64,000 nt of DNA from Ga0077536 sp943370145 (GTDB lineage: Bacteria; Pseudomonadota; Gammaproteobacteria; Ga0077536). Positions 42,466-50,900 of the stretch are shown here, piece by piece. The stretch covers positions 1 to 64,000 of the forward strand of contig CALRPY020000004.1 of NCBI GenBank assembly GCA_943370145.1, given 5' to 3'. Both the position numbers and the translations under genes were made by a program. The notes under the pieces are model-generated. The model was not told the DNA's origin, ran no database searches, and saw only the letters and a list, made by a program, of their open reading frames with translations. Positions within the stretch are counted from its first letter, which is position 1. Each line of letters opens with the position of its first letter.

Positions 42466-43746
42466 ATGGCGGCGGACGACCTGTCCCACGGGCACGCACA
42501 CGTGTCCTTCCCGGCCGCGTTGCGTTTCTGGCTGAAGCTCGGCTTCATCAGTTTCGGCGGGCCGGCCGGGCAGATCGCCGTGATGCACCAGGAGCTCGTC
42601 GAGCGCAGGCGCTGGATCGACGAAGCGCATTTCCTGCACGCATTGAACTTCTGCATGCTGTTGCCGGGCCCCGAGGCCCAGCAGCTCGCGACCTACCTCG
42701 GCTGGCGCATGCACGGCGTGCGTGGCGGCATCGCCGCCGGTGTGCTGTTCGTGCTGCCGTCGCTGTTCCTGATCGGCGCGCTGGCCTGGCTCTATCTCAC
42801 GCACGGCGGCAATACGCTGATCGCCGGCACGCTCGCGGGCATCAAGCCGGCCGTGATCGCGATCGTGCTGATGGCGGCCTGGCGTCTCGGCAGCCGGACC
42901 CTGCGCAACCCGATGCTCGTCGCGCTCGCGGTCGGCGGCGGCGCTGCACGCGTGTTCGACCTGCCCTTCCCGCTGGTGATTGCCTGCGCCGCGCTGCTCG
43001 GCTGGCTGTTCCCCGCGCTGCTGCGCGGGCTCGCCGTCGAGACGGCCCGCGCGGCGCCCGCCGGCGCGCGCTGGGACTGGCGCGGACCGCTACGCGTGCT
43101 CGCCTGCGTGTCCGTGCTGTGGAGCGGGGCCATCGGCGCGCTCGTGCTCGGCTTCGGCTGGGATCATCCCTACGCACAGATGGCGTGGTTCTTCACCAAG
43201 GCCGCGTTGCTGACCTTCGGCGGCGCGTACGCGGTGCTGCCCTATGTGTTCGACGGCGCGGTGGGCCACCATGGCTGGCTCAGCGCGGCGCAGATGATCG
43301 ACGGGCTGGCGCTTGGTGAAACCACGCCAGGGCCGCTGATCATGATCGTGGCCTTCGCCGGCTTCCTCGGCGGTTGGCAGCAGCAGGCGCTCGGGGCCGA
43401 CGCGCTGCTGGCCGCCGGTGTCGTGGGTGCCCTGGTCGCGACCTGGTTCACGTTCCTGCCGTCCTTCCTCTTCATCCTCGGCGGCGCGCCGATCGTCGAG
43501 GCAAGCCGCGGCATCAGCCGCCTCACGGCGCCGCTTGCCGCCGTGTCGGCGACGGTCGTCGGCGTCATCGTGCACCTGGCGTTGTTCCTCGCGAGCCACG
43601 TCCTGGCCTGGGAGCGCGCCGGGATCCCGTCGATCGCCATTGCAGCCGCAGCCTGGTGCGCGCTCGCGCTATTCAAGCGCGGGCTCGTCGAGGTCGTCGT
43701 CGGCGCGGCGGCGCTCGGGCTGCTTGCGCAGCTGATCGGGCCCTGA
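42466..43746 (+). CDS. chrA: chromate transporter family protein
   Basis: The 426-residue membrane protein has two homologous halves, as in long-chain ChrA. The first carries FWLKLGFISFGGPAGQIAVMHQELVERRRWIDE and NFCMLLPGPEAQQLATYLGW. The second carries FFTKAALLTFGGAYAVLPYV and IDGLALGETTPGPLIMIVAFAG. ChrA proteins export chromate from the cytoplasm; a few may carry other oxyanions. The ArsR regulator follows after 29 bases. It seems joined to the upstream redox operon by spacing, though not by function. Confidence 0.9.
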   Translation: MAADDLSHGHAHVSFPAALRFWLKLGFISFGGPAGQIAVMHQELVERRRWIDEAHFLHALNFCMLLPGPEAQQLATYLGWRMHGVRGGIAAGVLFVLPSLFLIGALAWLYLTHGGNTLIAGTLAGIKPAVIAIVLMAAWRLGSRTLRNPMLVALAVGGGAARVFDLPFPLVIACAALLGWLFPALLRGLAVETARAAPAGARWDWRGPLRVLACVSVLWSGAIGALVLGFGWDHPYAQMAWFFTKAALLTFGGAYAVLPYVFDGAVGHHGWLSAAQMIDGLALGETTPGPLIMIVAFAGFLGGWQQQALGADALLAAGVVGALVATWFTFLPSFLFILGGAPIVEASRGISRLTAPLAAVSATVVGVIVHLALFLASHVLAWERAGIPSIAIAAAAWCALALFKRGLVEVVVGAAALGLLAQLIGP

Positions 43747-43775
43747 GGCGGCCGCTCGCCGACGGCACGCGTAAT

Positions 43776-44165
43776 ATGGCTTCCATGCGCAAGCGGCAGT
43801 TGACGAAGCAGTCGCAGAATGAGCCCGGTTTCGACCGGGGCGGTATCGCCCGCGCCCGCGCCTTCCTCGACGCGCATGCCGCCGCCATCCCCGAGATGGC
43901 GGGGTTCTACAAGCTGCTCGCCAATCCCGTCCGCGTGAAGGCCCTGCTGGTGCTGGGGCGTATCGAGCGGATGTGCGTCGGCGACCTGGCCCAGGTGCTG
44001 GGTCTCAGTATCGCGGCGACCTCGCAGCAACTGCGCCTGCTGAAGGAGGGGGGCTGGCTGGGGACGGCCGTCGAAGGCAAGCAGGTCTTCTACTTCCTGA
44101 CGGAGCTCGGGCTGAAGGAGGCGCTGGAAGGCGACCTTCGCCTGCTGCGGAAGAACGCGCGCTGA
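43776..44165 (+). CDS. ArsR-family winged-helix regulator
   Basis: The 129-residue protein (start ATG 43776; ATG 43785 is possible) has an ArsR helix-turn-helix: YKLLANPVRVKALLVLGR, then MCVGDLAQVLGLSIAATSQQLRLLKEGGWLGTAVEGKQVFYFL. One Cys (MCVGDL) lies in the position used by metal- or redox-sensing ArsR proteins. Downstream, an inverted repeat stands before the SMR gene pair, its likely target. Whether it responds to metals, thiols or drugs is unknown. Confidence 0.85.
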   Translation: MASMRKRQLTKQSQNEPGFDRGGIARARAFLDAHAAAIPEMAGFYKLLANPVRVKALLVLGRIERMCVGDLAQVLGLSIAATSQQLRLLKEGGWLGTAVEGKQVFYFLTELGLKEALEGDLRLLRKNAR

Positions 44166-44204
44166 GCACGCCGCCGGGGGCTGGCGGAGCCCTGCGCCGG
44201 TGTT

Positions 44205-44230
44205 ATCATTTTTTCATTATCGAAAATGAT
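44205..44230 (+). promoter_or_regulatory. candidate ArsR operator before the SMR genes
   Basis: ATCATTTT (44205-44212) and AAAATGAT (44223-44230) are inverted with 10 bases between. The element is AT-rich in a GC-rich context and lies between the regulator and the first SMR gene. It overlaps the outermost possible start codon of that gene. Confidence 0.5.
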
Positions 44231-44615
44231 TGAATGTGCCGTGATGCGCGCCAGCCCTGCTTCGCAATCGACCCTCGAACGCCACGCCTGGCCACTGCTG
44301 GCGGTCGCGGTGCTTGCCGAGATCGCCGGCGTCCTGGGGCTGCGACTCAGCGCGGGATTCGAGCGTCCGGGCCCGGGTGTCCTCGCGCTGCTCTCATTCA
44401 CGCTCGCGCTCGTCCTCGTCAGCCGCGTGATGCGGCGCCTGCCCGTCAGCGTCGCCTATCCGGTATGGGCAGGCGGCGGCACCGCCGGCGTGGCGGCGCT
44501 CGGCATGCTGTTCCTGCGGGAACCGGTGACGCTGGCAGGACTCGCCGGCATCGGGTTCGTGATCGGCGGCGTGGTGTTGATCAACCGCACGGCCGAGAAG
44601 CGCTGTGGCTGCTGA
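44226..44615 (+). CDS. small multidrug resistance (SMR) family protein, first of a pair
   Basis: The 129-residue protein (or 123 residues from ATG 44244, which avoids the operator-like repeat) has four membrane helices. The essential membrane Glu is in LAVAVLAEIAGVLGLRLSAGF, and VAYPVWAGGGTAGVAALGMLFLREP is the usual third-helix signature. SMR proteins export cationic drugs or guanidinium with proton antiport. The second copy 30 bases downstream suggests a heterodimeric pair like EbrAB or MdtIJ. The start choice is uncertain. Confidence 0.82.
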   Translation: MIECAVMRASPASQSTLERHAWPLLAVAVLAEIAGVLGLRLSAGFERPGPGVLALLSFTLALVLVSRVMRRLPVSVAYPVWAGGGTAGVAALGMLFLREPVTLAGLAGIGFVIGGVVLINRTAEKRCGC

Positions 44616-44645
44616 CTGTCGTCGCGCCGCGGTGGCGCGCAGGTG

Positions 44646-44975
44646 ATGGCGACGGGCTGGCTGCTGGTGGCGGGCGCGATCGTGGCGGAAATCACCGCCG
44701 CACTGCTGCTGCGTTACAGCGACGGCTTTTCGCGCTGGTTGCCGTCCATCGGTGCGCTCTGTGCCTTCGGTGCGGCGTTCTACGTCGTCAGCCTCGCGCT
44801 GACCAGCCTGCCGATGAGCATCGTCTACCCGGTATGGGCGGGCGGTGGGACTGCCGGGGTCGCGCTCATCGGCATGGCGGCGCTCGGCGAACGGGGCGGC
44901 CTGCTGAAGGTATCGGGCATCGCGCTGGTCGTGGCCGGCATCGTGCTGCTCAATGTCGCGGCGGGCGGCGCCTGA
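44646..44975 (+). CDS. SMR family protein, second of a pair
   Basis: The 109-residue protein starts at ATG 44646. It has four helices, the membrane Glu in AGAIVAEITAALLLRYSDGF and the signature SIVYPVWAGGGTAGVALIGMAALGE. It lacks the longer N-terminus of its partner. The pair probably works as a dual-topology heterodimer exporter. The AlkB-like gene begins 31 bases further on, in the same direction. Confidence 0.83.
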   Translation: MATGWLLVAGAIVAEITAALLLRYSDGFSRWLPSIGALCAFGAAFYVVSLALTSLPMSIVYPVWAGGGTAGVALIGMAALGERGGLLKVSGIALVVAGIVLLNVAAGGA

Positions 44976-45006
44976 GTTCCCGGGAACATTCGCGGAAGGG
45001 GCTTTG

Positions 45007-46128
45007 ATGCTGAACTACCTGCGCTACTTCGGCACCCACGTGCTGCTGCTGGTGACCATGGCGGGCCTGCTGGCCGGCGGTGCGTGGTACTGGGCGGGAC
45101 TCGCCGCGGGCGTCGTCATCTGGATAGGCGGCGATGCGTTCAGCTTGCGGGTCGGGCCGACGCCGCGTTACCGGCACGAGGTGGTGCTGGACCTGGCGCT
45201 CTACAGCCTGTTTCCGCCGCTCGTCGTGCTGGCGGTGCTGTACGCGTGGACGCTCAGCCCGGGGGACCTGTTCGGTATCGGTGCGTGGGTCTCGCGGACC
45301 GGCGGCTACGATGCCATCACCGCCCGCGGACGCGCGGGTCCGCTCGATTACCTGGGGGCGGCGTGGTCCTTCGCGCTCACCGTTGCCCTCGCAGGCATTC
45401 TCGTCGCGCACGAACTGGTGCATCGCACGCGCGACCGGCTCGCGATGTGGGTGGGTCGCTGGCAGCTCGCCATCGCGTTCAATGCGTCGCTCGAAATCGC
45501 GCACGTGTTCGGCCATCACAGCGAGGTCGGCACGCCTGTCGACCCCGCGACCGCCCGCCGCGGCGAGAATGTCTACCATTTCTTCATCCGCTCGACGGTT
45601 GGCCAGGTGTTCCAGGCCTGGCGTATCGAATCCGCCCGCCTCGCCGATCGCCCCAAAGCCATGCGCATCCTCGCGAACCGCGTGGTGCACGGCTTCCTGC
45701 GCTCGGGTCTGGTGGCCGGGCTGTTTTTCGCCGCCGGAGGTGCGTTCGCGCTCGGGATGTTCCTGCTCGCGTCGCTGTACAACAAGCTGCTGCTGGAAGC
45801 ATTGAACTACATGGAGCACTACGGCCTGGTGCGCGTGCCCGGGACACCCATCGAGCAGCGCCATTCGTGGAACTCGCACAGCGCATTCAGCCATGCGGTG
45901 TTGTTCAACCTGCCGTACCACGCCGACCACCATGCCCGCGCGGGTGTCCACTACCCCGCGTTGCACGGTTCGGATGCCGCGCCGGTGCTCGGCAGGGGTT
46001 ACCTCGCGACGCTGCCGCTGGTGCTCGTGCCACCCTTGTGGCGGCGACTGATCGCCCCGCGTCTCGCGCGCTGGGACGCGCTGCAGGCAACACCCGCGGA
46101 GCGGGCCCTGCTCCCCGGATCGAACTGA
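45007..46128 (+). CDS. alkB: AlkB/XylM-type membrane di-iron hydroxylase
   Basis: The 373-residue membrane protein starts at ATG 45007 behind AAGGGG. The histidine boxes of the family are present: HELVH (135-139), HVFGHH (166-171) and YHADHH (304-309). The alkane-hydroxylase signature NYMEHYGL is at 267-274. It has about six membrane helices. The enzyme would insert oxygen into an alkyl end group using electrons from rubredoxin; no rubredoxin or its reductase is in the window. It is the last gene in the SMR direction, and the substrate may be an n-alkane or alkyl side chain. Confidence 0.88.
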   Translation: MLNYLRYFGTHVLLLVTMAGLLAGGAWYWAGLAAGVVIWIGGDAFSLRVGPTPRYRHEVVLDLALYSLFPPLVVLAVLYAWTLSPGDLFGIGAWVSRTGGYDAITARGRAGPLDYLGAAWSFALTVALAGILVAHELVHRTRDRLAMWVGRWQLAIAFNASLEIAHVFGHHSEVGTPVDPATARRGENVYHFFIRSTVGQVFQAWRIESARLADRPKAMRILANRVVHGFLRSGLVAGLFFAAGGAFALGMFLLASLYNKLLLEALNYMEHYGLVRVPGTPIEQRHSWNSHSAFSHAVLFNLPYHADHHARAGVHYPALHGSDAAPVLGRGYLATLPLVLVPPLWRRLIAPRLARWDALQATPAERALLPGSN

Positions 46129-46238
46129 GCGTCGCGGTCCGTCGCCAGGCGCCGATGGCGGGTCTGGTGGAGACAGTGCCGGACAATTCCTGAACCGGGC
46201 AATCGACACGGCGGCTGCGCTTGCGCTAGAGTCCCGCC

Positions 46239-46343
46239 GTCATTGGGGAGTAGCCGCTCTTCGTCACCGAAGAGGCCCGCGTCAACACACTTGGCCCGCA
46301 CGGCCATGGCGCAGGCAGTTCACGACCTGGCAAGACCTTTGAC
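46239..46343 (+). ncRNA. yybP-ykoY-type manganese riboswitch aptamer
   Basis: The leader has the two conserved parts of this riboswitch: TTGGGGAGTAGCC at the 5' side and TGGCAAGACCTTTGACC at the 3' side, with GTCAACAC and a hairpin between. GTCA (46239-46242) can pair with TGAC (46340-46343) to close P1. It precedes a GDT1/UPF0016 gene, a known type of Mn2+ exporter under this riboswitch. A candidate promoter (TCGACA, 18 bases, TAGAGT) lies just upstream at 46203-46232. Confidence 0.85.
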
Positions 46344-46381
46344 CACTACGCGTCCGAACTGGCCGGCGACGCGTTGTGGTC
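46341..46381 (+). promoter_or_regulatory. hairpin overlapping the riboswitch P1 strand, possible expression platform
   Basis: GACCACTACGCGTC (46341-46354) pairs with GACGCGTTGTGGTC (46368-46381) with one mismatch. The first bases of the hairpin are also the P1 3' strand of the aptamer, so the two folds exclude each other. No U-run follows; the start codon is 32 bases further on. Confidence 0.55.
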
Positions 46382-46412
46382 ATTCGTGTCCTGTCCGGCC
46401 TGGAAAAACATC

Positions 46413-46991
46413 ATGGAAGCGCTCCTCGTCTCGACCGGTGTCGTCGCGCTCGCCGAAATCGGCGACAAGACCCAACTCCTTGCGTTCATCCTCGCCGCCC
46501 GCTTCAAGAAGCCGGTGCCCATCATCGCCGGCATCCTGGTCGCGACGATCGCCAACCACGGGCTTGCCGGCGCGCTGGGCGCGTGGATCACGGCCACACT
46601 GAGTCCCGAAGTGCTGCGCTGGGTGCTCGGCCTTTCCTTCGTCGGGATGGCGATCTGGACGCTGATCCCGGACGAGATCGAGGAGGACGAAACGAAGGTC
46701 GCGCAGCGCCTGGGGGTGTTCGGTGCGACCCTGTTGACCTTCTTCCTGGCCGAGATGGGCGACAAGACGCAGATTGCAACAGTCGCGATGGCGGCCCACT
46801 ACGCGACGCCGGTGCTGGTCGTCGTCGGCACCACGCTCGGCATGCTGGTTGCGGACGTGCCCGCGGTGTTCGTCGGCGATCGCCTCGCGTCGAAGATCCC
46901 GATGAAACTGGTGCACGGGATCGCCGCGGCGATCTTCGCCGTGCTGGGCGCCGCAACGCTGCTCGGGGCCGGCGCGGGCCTCGGCTTCTGA
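46413..46991 (+). CDS. GDT1/TMEM165 (UPF0016) family manganese/cation exporter
   Basis: The 192-residue membrane protein has two repeats, each with the family motif E-x-G-D-(K)-T: AEIGDKTQ (about 11-18) and AEMGDKTQ (about 115-122). About six helices are visible. Bacterial and plant relatives export Mn2+ (or move Ca2+), and the manganese-riboswitch-type leader directly upstream supports Mn2+ here. The start ATG 46413 is preceded by CTGGAAAAACATC. It should lower cytoplasmic Mn2+ when excess metal turns the riboswitch on. Confidence 0.88.
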   Translation: MEALLVSTGVVALAEIGDKTQLLAFILAARFKKPVPIIAGILVATIANHGLAGALGAWITATLSPEVLRWVLGLSFVGMAIWTLIPDEIEEDETKVAQRLGVFGATLLTFFLAEMGDKTQIATVAMAAHYATPVLVVVGTTLGMLVADVPAVFVGDRLASKIPMKLVHGIAAAIFAVLGAATLLGAGAGLGF

Positions 46992-47165
46992 CCGGGCTGC
47001 CACGGTCCACGACGCGCTCGGTCCGGCGGATTCCGCGAATCGCTTCACAGAACGCGCGCCAGCGCCCGAGCGTGCTGTAAACGATCATGACGTGGTGACC
47101 TGCCGCGCAGGACGCCCTGCGCGGAGAGAACAGAATTTTTCCCGTAATATATAGGGAATAATTCC

Positions 47166-47558
47166 ATGAAATCACGCAAGTGCATCAGCATGTGGCTGGC
47201 CGCGGCTTCGGCGCTCGGTTTCGTCCTGGTCGCCCAGGCGGCGCCGCCGTCGACCAATCCGGGCGTGGGCAATCCCAATCCGCCGGGCCTGGCCAATCGA
47301 CCGCCACAGGCGGCCAATCCCATTCCGCCGGGCCTGGCCAACCCGCCGCCGCCGGGCGTCGACATGCCGGCGCTCGAACTCGAGCTGCTGGTCGGGGACC
47401 CGCCCCCCGGCCCTGCGCAGTTCGAAATCGAACCGGCGTTCGAACCCGGGCAATCGCGGGTGGCGAACAGTATCCCCGAGCCGACGTCGGTGGCGCTGAC
47501 GACGCTGGGCCTGATCGGCGTCGGGCTTTGGCGCAGGCGCGGCCGGCGCGCCGCCTGA
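47166..47558 (+). CDS. small PEP-CTERM sorted protein with Pro-rich repeats
   Basis: The 130-residue protein has a signal peptide (1-25), a Pro/Asn/Gly-rich repeat zone (about 30-65; PPGLAN units repeated), and a C-terminal PEP-CTERM tail. That tail is Pro-Glu-Pro at 104-106, a hydrophobic helix (107-121), then RRRGRRAA. Such tails are recognised by exosortase EpsH-type proteases, and the mature protein is delivered to the surface or exopolysaccharide matrix. No exosortase is present in the window. The gene is alone between the Mn exporter and the hybrid kinase. A 9-bp hairpin at 47103-47124 separates it from the exporter. Confidence 0.85.
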   Translation: MKSRKCISMWLAAASALGFVLVAQAAPPSTNPGVGNPNPPGLANRPPQAANPIPPGLANPPPPGVDMPALELELLVGDPPPGPAQFEIEPAFEPGQSRVANSIPEPTSVALTTLGLIGVGLWRRRGRRAA

Positions 47559-47902
47559 GCCGGCAACCGCGCCGGTATTCGTGGCGCGGCGCGCTGGCCG
47601 GCGTGGCGGTCGGCGTCCTTCCGCCGCGCCCGGGCAGGGACCCGGGAAGCCCGCGCTGGCGATTCGTGCCACGTGTCATGAGCCCCAGGGCGGGGGATCG
47701 GCGCCGCTTCTGTGACGGAGTTCGCCGAAGCAGGCTGGCTTTATATTTCCGAATTGGTTGTATAGAGCGGTTGAAGCGTTATTTGTGTGTAAGCTACCAG
47801 TCCAAGGTCCTTGCCTCGGGCGTGCCGTGGGCCAGCCGAGGGTCGATGAAGCTTCCTCGGGGAGGCTTCCGTGGGCGCCCCCAACTCCAGTCGCGGTCCG
47901 AA
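47559..47902 (+). other. leader region of the hybrid kinase with hairpins, no gene
   Basis: This 344-base gap has no credible gene. CCTCGG/CCGAGG (about 47815-47842) and a 9-bp stem GAAGCTTCC-TCGG-GGAGGCTTC (47848-47869, one G-T pair) could fold in the RNA leader of the kinase gene. AT-rich sequence at 47739-47765 (TTATATTTCC...TTGTATAG) is the most promoter-like part. Confidence 0.45.
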
Positions 47903-50900
47903 ATGAACGAACACTTGGCCAGTACCCTTCCCGCGCGGGCCCGGCTGCTGGCCGGATCCGTCCTGTGCGCGCTGTCCGCCCCGGCCGGCGCCGCCGCTCC
48001 GTCCGCTGCAGGCGGTGTGGATTGGTCATTGCCGGCAGGCGCGGCGCTGCTGTCCGTCATGGCCTGTGCCTGGCTCGCCTGGCGCCGCATGCGGCCGCTA
48101 GGGGCGGGGCAATTGTCGGCCCGGGCCGCCGGGCCGGGAGGTGGGCAGGGCGCGCGCGACCCCAGGTGCCTGCAGGCGCTGTTCGCCGCGACCGATGACC
48201 CCTTGCAGCTCGCGCCCGAGATGCTCGCTGCCGTGGCCGCTGCGTTGCCGGCGTGCTGGCGTGACGTCGCCGACGCCAGCGTGCGCATCGATTTCGACGG
48301 CCAAGCGTTCGGCGCCGCCGCGGACGCGTCGATCGCCGCCGAGATCAGCGCACCCATTTTCGTGGGCGAACAGAACCGGGGGCGGATCACCGTCGCCTCG
48401 CGCCTCGCCGAGCCCTTTACCGAAGAAGACCGGCTGTTGCTCACCGTCCTTGCGCAGCGCGTCGGCAGCGTCCTGCAGCGCGGGGTCGCGTTGCGCGCCC
48501 TGCGTGACAGCGAGGCGCGCCATCGATTGCTCAGCGAACGCACGCCGCAGGCCCATGCGCTGCTGAGGGATGGGCGCGTGCTCGCCGCGAACCGGGCCGC
48601 CTTCACGCTGCTCGGTTACCAGGGCGCGCCGCAGCTGATCGGCAAGTCGGTGCTCGAACTCTCGTCGGCCGTGCAGATCGACGGCCAGCCGACCGCGCCG
48701 GCCCTGCAGGCGCAGCTCGACGAATGCGCGGCGCGCGGCGAGGCGTGCACCGAATGGTCTCTGCTGCGGGCGGACGGGAGCGCGTGCCCTGTCGGCATGA
48801 CGCTGACGACGGCCACATCCGGGGAGCCCCGGCTGGTCCACGTGGCCTGGTCGGATCTCGACGGGTTCAGGCGCGTCCAGCATCGCGACGGCCCGGCGGC
48901 CGCGGCCGCTCACCGCACCGCGGCGCTGGAATCCCACACCAGGGAGCTGCGGGCCGCAGTCGCCGAGCAGCGCGCCGTGTTCGATACGGTCAGCAGCGGC
49001 GTTGCCGTGGTGCGCGATTTCCGCGTCCAGAGCAGCAATCGCAGCCTGCGGCGCATGCTTGGTTACGAAGCCGGCGAGCTGGTCGGCCAGCAGGTCGAAA
49101 CCTGGTTCGCGGATCCCGACAAGTTCCGCCGCGTGTCCGAGGATTTCGAGCAGACCGTGGAGGAGCTGGGCGCCTTCCGCACCGAGCAGATGCTCGTGCG
49201 CAAGGACCGCTCGAGCTTCTGGGCGCGCCTGAAGGTGAAGCCGATCCGTGAGGAGGAGTTCACCGAGGGCGCGTTCGTGATCACGGTCGAGGACATCACG
49301 GACGAGCACAACCTGCTCGTGGAAACCCAGCGCGCGCAGGCGGCGGCCGAGGCGGCGGCCCGCGCCAAGGCCGACTTCCTGGCCAACATGAGCCACGAAA
49401 TCCGGACGCCGATGAACGCCGTGATCGGGCTCACCCACCTGCTCCTGAAGTCGAACATCGACGACGCGCAGCGCCAGTCGCTGGAGAAGGTGCAGGCCTC
49501 GGGCCAGCACCTGCTGTCGATCATCAACGACATCCTGGATTTTTCGCGCTCGGAGTCCGGCAAACTGTCGCTGGAACGCGTCGAATTCGAGCTCGACGGG
49601 CTGCTGCGCAGCGCCGTGGGGCTCGTCGCGGAGCGGGCGCGCACGAAGGGCCTCGACCTCATCATCGATCTCGACCCGGACGCGCCGACGCACCTGGTCG
49701 GCGACCCGCTGCGGATTCGGCAGGTGCTCGTCAATTACCTCGGCAACGCGGTCAAGTTCACCGCCAGCGGCGAGATCGTGATCGGAATCGCGGTGACCCG
49801 GCGCACGCAGTCCGACGTGATCCTGCGCTTCACCGTCAGCGACACCGGCATCGGCATTGCCGACGACCAGTTGCCGCGGCTGTTCGAAAGCTTCCAGCAG
49901 GCCGACACCTCGACGACGCGCCAGTTCGGCGGCACCGGCCTCGGACTTGCCATCGCCAAGAGCCTTGCCCAGCTGATGGACGGCGAGGTCGGCGCCCGCA
50001 GCGAACTCGGCAAGGGTTCGCAGTTCTGGTTTACGGCGCGGCTGGGCATCGGCGCCAGCGCCCCGGACTCGCTGGAAGCGGAACTCGACCTGATGGGCTG
50101 GCCGGTGCTGATTGCCGTGCGCAATGACCGGGCCCGCGCCGCCATCGCCCGCATGCTCGAAAGCATGGCGCTGCGGGTCCACCGGGTCGCGACGGGCGCC
50201 GACGCCATCGCGGAACTGGCGGGTGCGGATGCCGCGAACACGCCTTTCAGGCTGTTCCTGTTCGACGCCACCCTGACCGACGTGGCGGGGGCGGAACTCG
50301 CATCCACGGTCGGCCAGATGCAGCTCGCCGCGCCGCCGGCGCTGGTCTTCCTCGGCCCGGATGTCGACGTCGACCGCCTGGGCCGCAGCGGCATCCACGC
50401 GGTCGTCGACATGCCGGCGACACCGTCCATGCTGCTGGCGGCCATATTGGGCGCGAGTCAGCGCCGGCCGCTGCTTTCCAGCGCGCCGGGGGAGGGTCCG
50501 CCGGCCGGTGCGCCGACGCAGGTCATGGCCGGCGCCCGCGTGCTGGTGGTGGAGGACAACGAGATCAACCGCGAAGTGCTCACCCAGCTGCTCTCGCAAT
50601 ACGGCCTGCGCATCGCCGTCGCCCAGCACGGCGCGGCGGCCGTGCACAAGGTCGAGTCCGAGCGCTTCGATCTCGTGTTCATGGACGTGCAGATGCCCGT
50701 CATGGACGGGCTCGAGGCCACGCGGCGCATCCGGGCCCTGCCCGGCAGGCCTGGCACGGTGCCGATTGTCGCGATGACGGCCAACGCGCTGATCGGCGAC
50801 CGCGAGCTTTGCCTCGAGGCCGGCATGAACGATTACGTGTCGAAGCCGGTCGATCCGGTCATGCTCGACGAGAAGCTGCGCCAGTGGCTGCCCGCGCGGG

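Noticed and set aside
46374..46412. Start of the Mn exporter at ATG 46374
   Set aside because: It would lie within the riboswitch-linked hairpin; ATG 46413 directly begins the first membrane helix.
47180..47902. Upstream extension of the hybrid kinase frame
   Set aside because: The extension overlaps the PEP-CTERM gene in another frame, is Pro/Arg-rich without domain, and precedes the promoter-like region; ATG 47903 fits the N-terminal hydrophobic segment.
47739..47902. Known riboswitch class in the kinase leader
   Set aside because: Hairpins are present, but I could not match conserved cores of cyclic-di-GMP, cobalamin or other classes that I know.
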